Numbered from the stretch's first letter, positions 26,250 through 34,713 are shown. The stretch is 64,000 nucleotides of DNA from Phosphoribacter sp037045045 (GCA_037045045.1 JBAOHL010000004.1:62001-126000), one strand, 5' to 3'. Numbers and translations: made by a program. The notes: generated by a model from the sequence alone, not told the origin.

Positions 26250-27656
26250 ATGTCCAGCTATCCAGAGCTTCTCTCGCGAATCGAGGCCCCACAGGGTGGA
26301 CGCGAGGTGTTCGATCCGGCGACCGAGGAGTTGATCGGCGCCGCACCCCGATCGACGGTTGACGACGTCGACGCTGCCGTGGCGACCGCTCGGGCGGCGC
26401 AGCCCGGTTGGGCGGCGCTCTCGCATGCCGAACGATCGGCTGCGCTCATGGCGTGCGCCGATGCGGTGCAGGAGAACGCCGAGACGTTGGCCGAGTTGTT
26501 GTCTCGGGAGCAGGGCAAGCCCCTCAACGGGCTGAACGCACGCTTCGAGGTCGGCGCCTGCGTCGGATGGCTGCAGGCCACCGCGGCGACCCCCCTGGAG
26601 CCGGAGGTGCTCATCGACGACGGCACGGAGTACGCCGAGCTGCACTACCGCCCGCTCGGCGTCGTGGGAGCCATCGGGCCCTGGAACTGGCCGATGATGA
26701 TCACCATCTGGCAGGTCGCCCCGTCGCTGCGGATGGGCAACGCCGTCGTCGTCAAGCCCAGCGAGAACACGACGCTGTCCGTGCTGGGGTTGCTCGACGT
26801 GCTCAACCATGCGCTCCCCGAGGGCGTGTTGACCGCCGTGACCGGCGAGGGGGACATCGGCGCCGCCTTGGCCGCTCACCCCGGCGTCGACAAGGTGATG
26901 TTCACCGGCTCCGTCGAGACCGGCAAGCGGATCATCGCCTCGTCGGCCGACACGGTCAAACGGGTCACCGTGGAGCTCGGCGGCAACGACGCCGGCATCG
27001 TCCTGCCCGACGCCGACCCTGCCACGATCGCCGAGGGCGTGTTCTGGGGAGCCTTTATCAACACCGGGCAGACATGCGCCGCCCTCAAGCGGCTCTACGT
27101 CCACGATTCGATGTACGACGCGATGTGCCAGGCGCTTGTGGCCTACGCCAAGAACGTGCCGATGGGGGTCGGCCTCGATGAGGCCAATGCCCTGGGCCCG
27201 CTGCAGAACAAGGAGCAGTACGACATCGTCACTCGCCTGGTCGGCGCGGCGCGTGACTCCGGCGCTCGGGTGCTGCTCGGCGGCGACCCGGACCCGGCAG
27301 CCAAGGGGTACTTCTACCCGACCACCCTCGTGGCCGACATCGACAACGGCAATCCCCTCGTCACCGAGGAACAGTTCGGGCCGGCGCTGCCGATCGTGCG
27401 TTACCACGACATCGAGCAGGCCATCGACATGGCCAACGGCCTCGACGTCGGCCTCGGGGCCTCGGTGTGGTCCGCTGACCGGGCGCGCGCTCGTGAGGTC
27501 GCCTCCCGGTTGCGCGCCGGCACGGTCTGGATCAACAAGCACGGGGCGATCCACCCAATGATCCCCTTCGGCGGCGCGAGCCAATCCGGCTACGGGCTGG
27601 AGTTCGGCGTCGAAGGCCTCAAGCACGTCGCCCAGCCGGTCGTCATCAACGGCTGA
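26250..27656 (+). CDS. Aldehyde dehydrogenase family protein
   Basis: 468 aa; ATG 26250 has AGGAG 4 nt upstream, better than a GTG at 26238. NAD-site WNWPMMITIWQVAPSLRMG, catalytic Glu in VELGGNDAG near residue 250 and Cys in NTGQTCAALKR near residue 284 are all present. It differs clearly from the other aldehyde dehydrogenase (10208). Its presence at the end of the amine cluster implies that the aldehyde released by the FAD enzyme is oxidised to an acid. A 65-bp piece of this gene or a close relative recurs at 31657. Confidence 0.9.
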   Translation: MSSYPELLSRIEAPQGGREVFDPATEELIGAAPRSTVDDVDAAVATARAAQPGWAALSHAERSAALMACADAVQENAETLAELLSREQGKPLNGLNARFEVGACVGWLQATAATPLEPEVLIDDGTEYAELHYRPLGVVGAIGPWNWPMMITIWQVAPSLRMGNAVVVKPSENTTLSVLGLLDVLNHALPEGVLTAVTGEGDIGAALAAHPGVDKVMFTGSVETGKRIIASSADTVKRVTVELGGNDAGIVLPDADPATIAEGVFWGAFINTGQTCAALKRLYVHDSMYDAMCQALVAYAKNVPMGVGLDEANALGPLQNKEQYDIVTRLVGAARDSGARVLLGGDPDPAAKGYFYPTTLVADIDNGNPLVTEEQFGPALPIVRYHDIEQAIDMANGLDVGLGASVWSADRARAREVASRLRAGTVWINKHGAIHPMIPFGGASQSGYGLEFGVEGLKHVAQPVVING

Positions 27657-27847
27657 CCACGACCAGATCGGCCATGGGCCTCCGGGGGCGAACGCTCCCG
27701 CGGCTAGGGTGTCGGCTGCGGTCGGGTCAGGCCACACCGGCCCGCCGCAGTCGGCTCTCGGGTTCGGCCGCCGAGCGACAGCTGCTTTAGGCCCCGCTGC
27801 CGGTGAAATCCGTTGCCCAGCGGCCGAGGCCAGGTCACCCTAGCCTG

Positions 27848-28945
27848 ATGAGGATCACCTTTGCGGCCGTCCCGGCATATGGGCATGTCCTGCCCCTGTT
27901 GCCCTTGGCCGCCGCTGCCGTCGAAGCGGGGCACGAGGTTGCCCTTGGCGCCGGCGAGGCCTTCGCGGGGCAGTTGGCGGCTCGCCACTTCTCCGTCGTG
28001 CCGCCGGGCATGACCTTGCACGACGCCGAGGAGGAGGCCCGCCCCGAGGTCACCGACTACACCGACCCCATGGCATGGCCGACGGCGATGTTCGGCGTCG
28101 TTATGCCGCGACACGTCGTGCCACGCCTGCACGAGGACTGGGCCCGGCACGGGTCGCCCGATCTGGTCGTCCACGAGGCCAGCAACATCGGGGCGGCGAT
28201 CGCGGCGCGTGAGGCCGGCATACCCAGCGTGGCGTTCCACATCGCGTTGGCGGCACCGGCACTTTTCGTCACCGCGTTGCGCCGTGTTGCCGACTTCCCG
28301 TTCGAGGTGCTCATCGACCCGCGTCCGGAGCGGTGGCGTGGCACTGAACCCGCTCTCTGCCAGCGCATTCCGATCAGATCAGTGGCCTGGTCGGACACGC
28401 GGGCAATTCGCCCCGAGTTGCTGAACGAGCGACCGACCGGGACGACTGCCTACCTCACCATGGGCACCGTCGCCTTCGGCGCCGTCGAAATCCTCCGCCG
28501 CTCGATTCTGGAGCTGGCCGAGCGGTGTTCGCGCGTGCTCGTCGCGGCCGGTCCGGACTCCGACACCACTGCCTTGGGCGAACTCCCTAACCACGTCAGC
28601 GTGGAGCGTTTCGTCGACCAGCCGGCCGCCCTGAACTGGGCCGACGTCGCAGTGCATCATGGAGGGACGGGCACGGTGCTGGGCTGCCTGGCGACCGGGG
28701 TCCCGCAGGTGATCACGCCGCAAGGAGCCGATCAGTTCCTCAACGCGGCTCGCCTTCGGGAGGTAGAGCTCGGGTATGCCGTGCCCAACGACGCACCCGC
28801 TGGCAGCGTCGGGCAGGCTGTGGATCGACTGCTCAGCGACGCCGCGCTGGGCGAACGAGTCGGAGCCGTGCAGGCCGAGATTGCTGCCATGCCGGCACCT
28901 GCCGACGTCGTCGGGCGCCTCGCGGACTTGGTGCGGCCGCGCTGA
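27848..28945 (+). CDS. GT1-family (UGT/MGT-like) glycosyltransferase
   Basis: 365 aa from ATG 27848 (MRITFAAVPAYGHVLPLLPL, typical N-terminus of macrolide/UDP glycosyltransferases). The C-terminal donor-binding half has VAVHHGGTGTVLGCLATGVPQV and PQGADQFLNAARL, the characteristic nucleotide-sugar signature. The acceptor is unknown; such enzymes glycosylate lipids, natural products or xenobiotics. It stands alone, convergent with the amidohydrolase gene. The ribosome site is weak, so the start is moderately certain. Confidence 0.85.
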   Translation: MRITFAAVPAYGHVLPLLPLAAAAVEAGHEVALGAGEAFAGQLAARHFSVVPPGMTLHDAEEEARPEVTDYTDPMAWPTAMFGVVMPRHVVPRLHEDWARHGSPDLVVHEASNIGAAIAAREAGIPSVAFHIALAAPALFVTALRRVADFPFEVLIDPRPERWRGTEPALCQRIPIRSVAWSDTRAIRPELLNERPTGTTAYLTMGTVAFGAVEILRRSILELAERCSRVLVAAGPDSDTTALGELPNHVSVERFVDQPAALNWADVAVHHGGTGTVLGCLATGVPQVITPQGADQFLNAARLREVELGYAVPNDAPAGSVGQAVDRLLSDAALGERVGAVQAEIAAMPAPADVVGRLADLVRPR

Positions 28946-29037
28946 CGCCCACGATCCACGGTGGCAGGCCATTGGAATCGCCCGATGGCGCAAGCTCTGC
29001 CGCCCGCTCGCGTCGACTGTGGCCGGACTCGGGTGAG

Positions 29038-30243
29038 TCAGATGCCCGGAGGCCGTACCGGATCCGGACGCTTCGACGGTCCGGCTGCACGGTGTCCACG
29101 CCGCCACACGCCGAGGACGTCGACGAGGCTTGCCGGCTCGGCCACCGGGTCGCCGCGCACGACGAGCAGGTCGGCGTCAGCGCCCGGCGCGATGATGCCC
29201 ACAACACCCTCGAGCCCCAGCAGCGCAGCCGGCCGTGATGTCGAAGCTCGCAGGCTGTCGATCGAATCGAGGCCCACCCACCCGGCGAACGCCGCGCCAT
29301 ACGACAGCACGTCGTGTGGCTTGGTCGGCGCGATACCTGCGTCGCTGCTCGCCACCCAGGTCGCACCGGACCGACACAGCCGCCGGATGGCGTCCACGAT
29401 GCCCGGCAAGCGCGCGAGGAGCGCCGGCGGTGGAGTCGCCGCACCGGGCGCTGTGGAGAAGGTGAGACTCGCGACGACGCCGGACTCGGCGATCGCAGCG
29501 ATGACCTCGTCGGGAGCCTCCGTGCCATCGGCGGTCATGAAGGTGCAGTGTTCGATCGAATCGACTCCCGCAGCGACGGCGTCGCGAATCGCCGTGCTGC
29601 CGTGGGCATGTGCCGCAATCGGTATGCCGCGCGCATGCACTGCATCGACCACCTCGCGCAGCTCGGCCAAGACGAACTGGGAGAGCCACGGCGGTGTGGA
29701 GTTGGCCGTGACGTTGCCACCCGAGGACATGATCTTGACGACGTCGACCCCGCGATCGAGCCGCTCGGCCACGGCATCGCCGAGCGACCCGGTCACGGCT
29801 GCACCGTCGAGGAACGCGCAGTGCCCACCCACCGTGGTGAGCGGTGGCCCGGCACCGAGGATGCGGGGATAGCTCGGGTCGTCGGCCGTTTCGTCACGGA
29901 CGGCGAGCACGGCATACCCGCTGTCTCCGAGGTCGCGCACCGTGGTGACTCCACCCGCGAGCGCGCGGCGGGCGTTGTGGCGGATCAGCCGATCAAGTCC
30001 GTCGGCATCGTGGGGGACCCCGGCCGGAACGTCGGGGATGCAGGAGAAGACGAGATGGGTGTGGGCGTCGACAAGGCCCGGCAACAGGGTGGAGTCGCGG
30101 CCGTGGTCGAGGACCTCCACATCGGGAGGTGTGTCGCCTCGTCGGGCGACGGCGACGATCGTCGGACCGTCGGTGAGGACGTCGATGCCCTCGCGGAGGT
30201 CGTGTCCGTCGAAGACGCGCGCAGCGCGGTGGGCGATGGTCAT
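29038..30243 (-). CDS. Metal-dependent amidohydrolase (imidazolonepropionase/prolidase-like subgroup)
   Basis: 401 aa. HxH metal motif VDAHTHL near residue 60, a Lys in VDVVKIMSSGGN near residue 171, His in AAHAHGS and SIEHCT, and Asp in ASSDAGI complete the TIM-barrel amidohydrolase set. Similar proteins hydrolyse dipeptides, carbamates or cyclic amides in the cytosol. There is no signal peptide. The substrate is unknown, and neighbours give no hint; it is convergent with the glycosyltransferase. Confidence 0.87.
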   Translation of the reverse strand: MTIAHRAARVFDGHDLREGIDVLTDGPTIVAVARRGDTPPDVEVLDHGRDSTLLPGLVDAHTHLVFSCIPDVPAGVPHDADGLDRLIRHNARRALAGGVTTVRDLGDSGYAVLAVRDETADDPSYPRILGAGPPLTTVGGHCAFLDGAAVTGSLGDAVAERLDRGVDVVKIMSSGGNVTANSTPPWLSQFVLAELREVVDAVHARGIPIAAHAHGSTAIRDAVAAGVDSIEHCTFMTADGTEAPDEVIAAIAESGVVASLTFSTAPGAATPPPALLARLPGIVDAIRRLCRSGATWVASSDAGIAPTKPHDVLSYGAAFAGWVGLDSIDSLRASTSRPAALLGLEGVVGIIAPGADADLLVVRGDPVAEPASLVDVLGVWRRGHRAAGPSKRPDPVRPPGI

Positions 30244-30376
30244 GCGCCTGTCCGGTTTCGGTCCGCGGCAACGGCGCCCAGCACCTGGGGTCGGCAGAAA
30301 TGGCGATCGAGGGTGCCCATGGGCCAGGCCAGGTGCGAATCCCCAAGGACGTCAACGGTTTTCCTCGACCACTCGA

Positions 30377-31012
30377 TCAGGCGCACAGGAGCGCCTTCCC
30401 CTCGCCCTCCAGGCGCGCGAGTGCCGTTGACGTGCGGCCGGAGATGAGGAGGAGCAGATCGGCCAGGAGGCCCTCGATGCGCGCTCCGTCGACGTCGCCC
30501 ACCGCGAGCGGCGCATCGGTCGCGACCAGGCGTATCCCGCGCATCCGCCGCTGCGCGTGGAACGGCCAGCCCATCGACCAGGTCCGGCGGAATCCGGCCA
30601 GAGCGGCCTCCGTCGGCATCGGGCGCTGGATCCCAAGCGGCAACGCGACGTCCTGACCGTGGATGAGGGTGTCCAGCAGGATGTTCTCGGGGTTGGAGAA
30701 GGCTGGAAATCGGCGTGAGTCAGCCTGGCGGCGCAGCTCTTCGACAATGGCGGACGTCGGTCGCTGCGCGTAAGCGATGGCGATCTCCGCAGCGGCGTTC
30801 CACAGGTGTCCGCGTGCCCGGGCGAGCTCGCGCAGCAGGGTGGGCGTGCTGGGCTCGGGGATCGGTGTCATCGCTACATGCGCAGCCACGTCGCGCACTC
30901 GCCAGCGCGCGCACAAGGACGGGACCTCCCACTGCTTCGGGGTCAGCGAGTCCAACAGGTCGGCGAGCGACTCGCGTTCGCGTTCGATGTCACTCCAGCG
31001 CGCTTCGTCCAC
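30377..31012 (-). CDS. Mycothiol-dependent maleylpyruvate isomerase (DinB-like) fold protein
   Basis: 211 aa from GTG 31012 with GGGAGG just upstream. The N-terminal helical bundle has the metal-ligand His pattern WRVRDVAAHVAMTP and DTLIHGQDVALPLG of the MDMPI/DinB fold. Actinobacterial members use mycothiol. It is divergent from a MarR gene with a clear operator between them, so it is probably induced by a small aromatic or toxic compound. The reaction is unknown. Confidence 0.82.
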   Translation of the reverse strand: MDEARWSDIERERESLADLLDSLTPKQWEVPSLCARWRVRDVAAHVAMTPIPEPSTPTLLRELARARGHLWNAAAEIAIAYAQRPTSAIVEELRRQADSRRFPAFSNPENILLDTLIHGQDVALPLGIQRPMPTEAALAGFRRTWSMGWPFHAQRRMRGIRLVATDAPLAVGDVDGARIEGLLADLLLLISGRTSTALARLEGEGKALLCA

Positions 31013-31028
31013 TCCACCCTCCCGAGGT

Positions 31029-31047
31029 AGTAAGAATATCTGACTAG
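31029..31047. promoter_or_regulatory. MarR-type operator between the MPI-fold gene and marR
   Basis: TAGTAAGA-ATA-TCTGACTA is an inverted repeat with 7 of 8 matching positions, AT-rich in a G+C-rich region, lying between divergent starts 31012 and 31085. Size and position match MarR dimer sites. It would control both genes. Confidence 0.7.
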
Positions 31048-31084
31048 TGTGAGTGTCCGGAGACGCGAAGACAAGGGGCTTGGT

Positions 31085-31549
31085 GTGGGTGATCTGGAAG
31101 GCCCCGAGTCGGCGCTGGGCCTCGGTCTGCTGCTCTTCCTGCCCTACCGACATCTGGAGGACCGGGTGCTCGCCGCCGTACGCGACGCCGGGCACCCCAT
31201 CACCCTCGCGCAGGCGCGGATCTTCCAACGCGTCGACCAGCAGGGGTCACGCCTGACGGCCTTGGCGCAGTCGGCTCAGGTGACCAAACAGACCGCGGGC
31301 TACCTCGTCGACCAACTTGAGGAACAGGGCTACGTCGAGCGCACCCCGGACCCGCGCGACGCCCGCGCCCGCCTGATCCGGATCACTTCCAAGGGGGGCG
31401 ACGTCATCGCCGTGGCCCGGCCTGTGCAGGCCGCGATCGAGGCCGAATGGGCGGCATACCTCGGGCCGCGTCGCAGCCGCGCGCTCCAGGAGGCGCTGCT
31501 CGCGCTGCGCACCATCACCGACCCGTATGCCGCGCCCGCGGCTCCGTGA
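31085..31549 (+). CDS. MarR-family regulator
   Basis: 154 aa from GTG 31085 (AAGGGG upstream); GTG 31049 is also possible but would start on the operator and lacks a ribosome site. Winged helix: LTALAQSAQVTKQTAGYLVDQLEEQGYVERTPDPRDARAR. Flanking helices form the dimer interface. It probably represses the divergent MPI-fold gene and itself through the inverted repeat at 31029-31047. Confidence 0.87.
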   Translation: MGDLEGPESALGLGLLLFLPYRHLEDRVLAAVRDAGHPITLAQARIFQRVDQQGSRLTALAQSAQVTKQTAGYLVDQLEEQGYVERTPDPRDARARLIRITSKGGDVIAVARPVQAAIEAEWAAYLGPRRSRALQEALLALRTITDPYAAPAAP

Positions 31550-31656
31550 GTACGGCACACGCCCCGGACGTGGAAGGCAACCACGTTCGGGCGTACGCAG
31601 CCGGGATTCGGTGACATCGTCGCCCGGTTCCTGGCTTGACGCATAGTTCAGCAGCT

Positions 31657-31721
31657 GGCCTCGACGTCGGTCTCGGGGCCTCGGTGTGGTCCAGTGACCG
31701 GGCGCGCGCTCGTGAGGTCGC
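31657..31721 (+). pseudogene. 65-bp fragment of an aldehyde dehydrogenase gene
   Basis: This stretch (GGCCTCGACGTCGGTCTCGG onward) matches 27438-27502 of the second aldehyde dehydrogenase with about three mismatches. Similarity stops abruptly on both sides. It encodes part of the C-terminal LDVGLGASVWS...ARARE segment and has no surrounding gene. It looks like a remnant of a duplicated or deleted paralogue, in a patch that also holds a toxin-antitoxin pair and an insertion sequence. Confidence 0.75.
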
Positions 31722-32292
31722 TCAATGTAGCCCTGACTCACGCGATCCCATGTCCTCGGTCGTCCTGCATCCATAGACCTTTCCGGGGTGAACGGTTTGG
31801 GTCGGAGAGGACTCAGAAGCACCAAGGCCGGGAGCACACCATTCCGCCCGGGTCAACAGCCCAAACTGCCACTCCCCCAAAGGAACCCGCCGGCTGTCGC
31901 GCCGCGAAGGAACGGGTCGCTTCGAGTCGCCTGCACCGTGGTGCAGACAGGTCTTGGGCCGTTTGTGGGCCGGCCGGGCGCCTGCGCAGCACCACTTCCC
32001 CGGCGCCCCCAGAGACGCTCGTACGGGTATCAGCCCCAGGAGTGCCAGGGGGACGACTAAGTCGACGGGTTTGGCGCGCAAACAGAAACTGGACAACCTT
32101 CCCACCGACTTCGGCGCGCTTCTCCGAGACGTCGTGACCTTCGCCGACCCAACCATCCCCGGCGACGTCACCCAAGCGACATGGAACCCCAACATCGAGA
32201 CCTGGAAAGGCGCCGCCTCAACACGACCCCCCTGAAAGCACTCGGCTCACAGCTTGGCGCCCTTCGTGGCGAAGTGAGCTATGCGCGGGGGA
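31722..32292. other. Gene-poor stretch with an orphan 3' coding remnant
   Basis: Composition is less G+C-rich than neighbouring genes. The only coding-like signal is a frame ending at 32235, whose last 50 or so residues (LARKQKLDNLPTDFGALLRD, then a Trp-containing tail) look like the C-terminus of a real protein. No start or upstream homology is evident. I do not recognise it. It may be the end of a gene lost by rearrangement. Confidence 0.4.
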
Positions 32293-32580
32293 TCAGGCGG
32301 CGCCACCCAGGGAGCGCACCTTGTGGGGGCCGTTAGCCCGCTCGGCGGCGAGGTCGTGGGCGGTCTGCATCGCCAGCCACGCGCGGGCGGTCCCGACCCC
32401 GGCCTCCTCGAGGCGCACGGCGAGATTCGGGCTGATCCGGGCATGCTCGTGCAGCACTCGACTCAGTGTCACCCGGGAGATCCCCAGCCGGGATGCGGCC
32501 TCACCGACACCGAGGCCGAGGTCGGCCAGCACGTCCTCACGCAGGAGCTCACCGGGATGCACCGGGGTCTTCATCGTCAT
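32293..32580 (-). CDS. higA: HigA-family antitoxin (XRE-type)
   Basis: 95 aa from ATG 32580, with GGTGAGG upstream. VHPGELLREDVLADLGLGVG and LGISRVTLSRVLHEHARIS form the helix-turn-helix typical of HigA addiction antitoxins. It lies 16 nt after the toxin gene, the usual toxin-first order of higBA. It neutralises HigB and binds the shared promoter, where a 24-bp palindrome is present at 32888-32911. Confidence 0.92.
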   Translation of the reverse strand: MTMKTPVHPGELLREDVLADLGLGVGEAASRLGISRVTLSRVLHEHARISPNLAVRLEEAGVGTARAWLAMQTAHDLAAERANGPHKVRSLGGAA

Positions 32581-32596
32581 GTCCTCACCTTCTCCT

Positions 32597-32875
32597 TCAG
32601 TGGTAGTCCTGATAGTCCACAAGCTCGACGTCGTTGTCGACGAAACGGAAGGTCACTCGCCAGTTGCCGTTGACCCAGATCGACCAGTGGCCGGCCAAGG
32701 CGCCCTTCAGTGGGTGAGTGCGGAACGAGGGGATCGCGAGATCGTCCGGCGTCTGCGCGACGTCCAGCGCCGACAGGATCCGCAGCAGCTTCGGGACGTG
32801 GCCAGCTTGCACGCCCTTCTTCGACCCGTCCAGGTAGAGCCGTTCCAGGCCCTTGTGCCGGAAACTGACGATCAC
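32597..32875 (-). CDS. higB: HigB-family toxin (RelE superfamily ribosome-dependent mRNase)
   Basis: 92 aa from GTG 32875. FRHKGLERLYLDGSKKGV at the N-terminus, KLLRILSALD, and the C-terminal WRVTFRFVDNDVELVDYQDYH match the HigB/RelE fold; the RFxF segment and terminal YH carry likely catalytic residues. It cleaves mRNA on the ribosome when free of HigA. The 24-bp palindrome starts 13 nt before the start codon, so autoregulation is clear. Confidence 0.92.
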   Translation of the reverse strand: MIVSFRHKGLERLYLDGSKKGVQAGHVPKLLRILSALDVAQTPDDLAIPSFRTHPLKGALAGHWSIWVNGNWRVTFRFVDNDVELVDYQDYH

Positions 32876-32887
32876 AACACTCAGCGT

Positions 32888-32911
32888 ATCGCGTAGCGCT
32901 ACGCGATACAA
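32888..32911. promoter_or_regulatory. 24-bp perfect palindrome, higBA operator
   Basis: The half-site GTATCGCGTAGC is followed directly by its exact reverse complement GCTACGCGATAC. It lies immediately upstream of higB, the position of HigA operators. Confidence 0.85.
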
Positions 32912-33401
32912 ACGATGCGCACGCACCCCTTCCGACTGCCGCACGCCGTCCCGCGCCGACACTGGCCACCGGAGCCCCTCTGAGTCGACTCGCGCCAGCC
33001 CTGTTCGCCACGCTGAACCAGCAACGCGGGGAACGGGCACTCACAGGGCGGAGGCGATAGGGAGTTCGATGCTGCGCCGGGCTCAACGCAGCTGGGGGCG
33101 GCCTCGTCGAGGGTCAGCAGCAGGGCGTCGGCTGCGGTCGGGGTCACGGCGGTGGTGTCGGTCAGAGTCTGCGTGACCGCCGAAAGCCACACCCGATGGC
33201 GCTCGGGGTCACCCGGGCGTGACACGGCGGGGGGACATCGGGAGGGCAGGAGGGACATCGCCGACACGCCCCGTTCTCGCCGGACCACGTGGGGGGCGCG
33301 AAATGTTTTGGGGCCGACATTGGGGCCGGAGGCTCGACCTCGGGTACCGCATGGTGGGGACTTCGGGATGACGTTTGCGCTGGTCACGCCGTGTTTCCGT
33401 T
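32912..33401. other. Gene-free stretch between higBA and the insertion sequence
   Basis: About 490 bp. Open frames exist on both strands, but none has a convincing start, ribosome site or recognisable domain. The minus frame around 33090-33190 (SAVTQTLTDTTAVTPTAADA) might be a remnant. The right end is the 15-bp target duplication of the insertion sequence. Confidence 0.4.
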
Positions 33402-33416
33402 CTGCGCGCCCGAAGG
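33402..33416. repeat. Left target-site duplication of IS copy 1
   Basis: CTGCGCGCCCGAAGG occurs here and again at 34699-34713, directly flanking the element. Eleven or twelve of these bases equal the 3' end of the tRNA-Arg gene (acceptor strand and T-stem), so a short 3' tRNA stub was left on this side. Confidence 0.92.
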
Positions 33417-33477
33417 TGTCGAGTCTCAGGACATAGGCGACAGGTGTCTCAAGACATAGGCGACATCAGACTCGGGG

Positions 33478-34662
33478 GTGTCCAAGGCTCGTCTGGTGAT
33501 CACTGCGGTCCTCGAACAACATCGTCCGGTGGCCGAGGTCGCCGCCAGCTACGGGGTCCACCGGGCTTGGGTATACAAGCTCCTGGCCCGTTACCGAGCC
33601 GAGGGCCAGGCAGCGTTCGAACCCCGCTCACGCCGACCGAAGACCTCCCCGACCGCGATCCCCGCGGCAGCCATCGAGGCTGTGCTGACCGAACGAGACC
33701 GCCTCCTGCACGCCGGGCACGACGCCGGCCCCGAGACCATCAGCGCCCACCTCGCCCGCGCTGGCACCACCGTGTCCCGTGCCAGCATCGCCCGGATCCT
33801 GACCCGCCACGACGCGGTCACACCGGAGCCAAAGAAGAAGCCCAAGAGCGCCTACCTGCGCTTCGCCGCCGACCAACCCAACGAGTGCTGGCAGTCCGAC
33901 TTCACCCACTACCGGCTCACCACCGGCACCGACACCGAGATCATCACCTGGCTGGATGACCACTCCCGGATGGCCCTGCACGTCAGCGCCCACCGGCGGA
34001 TCACCGGGCAGGTCGTTCTGGCCACCTTCCAGGCCACGGTCAGCGAGTTCGGCTGCCCCGCAGCCACCCTCACCGACAACGGCATGGTGTACACCGTCCG
34101 GCACGCCTCCCACAGCGTCCGCGGCGGACGCAACGCCTTCGAGACCGAACTCGCCCGCCTGGGCATCACCCAGAAGAACGGCCGCGGCAACCACCCCCAA
34201 ACCCAAGGCAAGGTCGAACGCTTCCAACAGACCCTCAAGAAGTGGCTCCGCAACCAGCCCACCCAGCCAGCCACCCTCACCGAACTCCACCACCTCCTGG
34301 ACCGCTTCACCCGCGAGTACAACACCGACCGGCCCCACCGCTCCCTCAACCGCCGCACCCCGCTGGCCGCCTACACCAGCCGACCCAAAGCCACCCCCGG
34401 ACACCTGCACGAACCCCCGGACCGAACCCACGCACGCGTCCGCACCGACAAAATCAACAACGGCAAAATCACCCTGCGCCACGCCGGCACCCTCTACTCC
34501 ATCGGCATCGGCCGGCACCTCAACGGCACACCCGTCCTGGCACTGATCCACGACCTCGACATCACCATCAGCCACGCCACCACCGGCGAAATCCTCCGCC
34601 ACCTCACCCTCGACCCCACCCGCCGATACCAACCCCAAACAACGAAACAGGGCGAACCCTGA
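33478..34662 (+). CDS. IS481-family DDE transposase
   Basis: 394 aa from GTG 33478. The N-terminal HTH region (VAEVAASYGVHRAWVYKLLA) binds the ends. The rve catalytic core has the first Asp in CWQSDFTHYRL, second Asp in LTDNGMVYT and Glu in GKVERFQQTLKKWL. A conserved TDRPHRSLNRRTPLAAY follows. The C-terminal extension (residues about 305-394) is longer than in minimal IS481 enzymes and might help choose targets. A palindrome at 34648-34674 overlaps the stop codon. Confidence 0.95.
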   Translation: MSKARLVITAVLEQHRPVAEVAASYGVHRAWVYKLLARYRAEGQAAFEPRSRRPKTSPTAIPAAAIEAVLTERDRLLHAGHDAGPETISAHLARAGTTVSRASIARILTRHDAVTPEPKKKPKSAYLRFAADQPNECWQSDFTHYRLTTGTDTEIITWLDDHSRMALHVSAHRRITGQVVLATFQATVSEFGCPAATLTDNGMVYTVRHASHSVRGGRNAFETELARLGITQKNGRGNHPQTQGKVERFQQTLKKWLRNQPTQPATLTELHHLLDRFTREYNTDRPHRSLNRRTPLAAYTSRPKATPGHLHEPPDRTHARVRTDKINNGKITLRHAGTLYSIGIGRHLNGTPVLALIHDLDITISHATTGEILRHLTLDPTRRYQPQTTKQGEP

Positions 34663-34674
34663 GGGTTCGCCCTG
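34648..34674. terminator. Hairpin at the transposase stop codon, IS copy 1
   Basis: CAGGGCGAACCCT and AGGGTTCGCCCTG form a 13-bp perfect stem with a 1-nt spacer in the DNA, overlapping the TGA stop. In RNA it would fold around GAACCCTGAGGGTTC. It may end transcription from either side and shield the element from read-through. The stem sequence GGTTCG resembles the tRNA T-loop motif. Confidence 0.65.
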
Positions 34675-34698
34675 TCGCCGATGTCTTGAGACATCACA

Positions 34699-34713
34699 CT
34701 GCGCGCCCGAAGG
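34699..34713. repeat. Right target-site duplication of IS copy 1, inside the tRNA-Arg gene
   Basis: Second copy of CTGCGCGCCCGAAGG. It covers 3 bp of flank, the discriminator base, the acceptor strand and four T-stem bases, and stops exactly before GATTCGAA of the T-loop. Confidence 0.92.

Larger units (their letters stand above)
33417..34698 (+). mobile_element. IS481-type insertion sequence, copy 1 (1282 bp)
   Basis: The element begins TGTCGAGTCTCAGGACATAG and ends as the inverse of TGTGATGTCTCAAGACATCG; the roughly 25-bp terminal inverted repeats match at about 20 positions and have TGT...ACA tips. The left end has two tandem copies of a GTCTCA(G/A)GACATAGGCGACA site (33423-33442 and 33446-33465), the right end one. 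It encodes a single DDE transposase. It appears identical to copy 2 at 53935-55216. Perfect 15-bp duplications flank it. The right end sits 3 bp beyond the 3' end of the tRNA-Arg gene. Confidence 0.95.
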
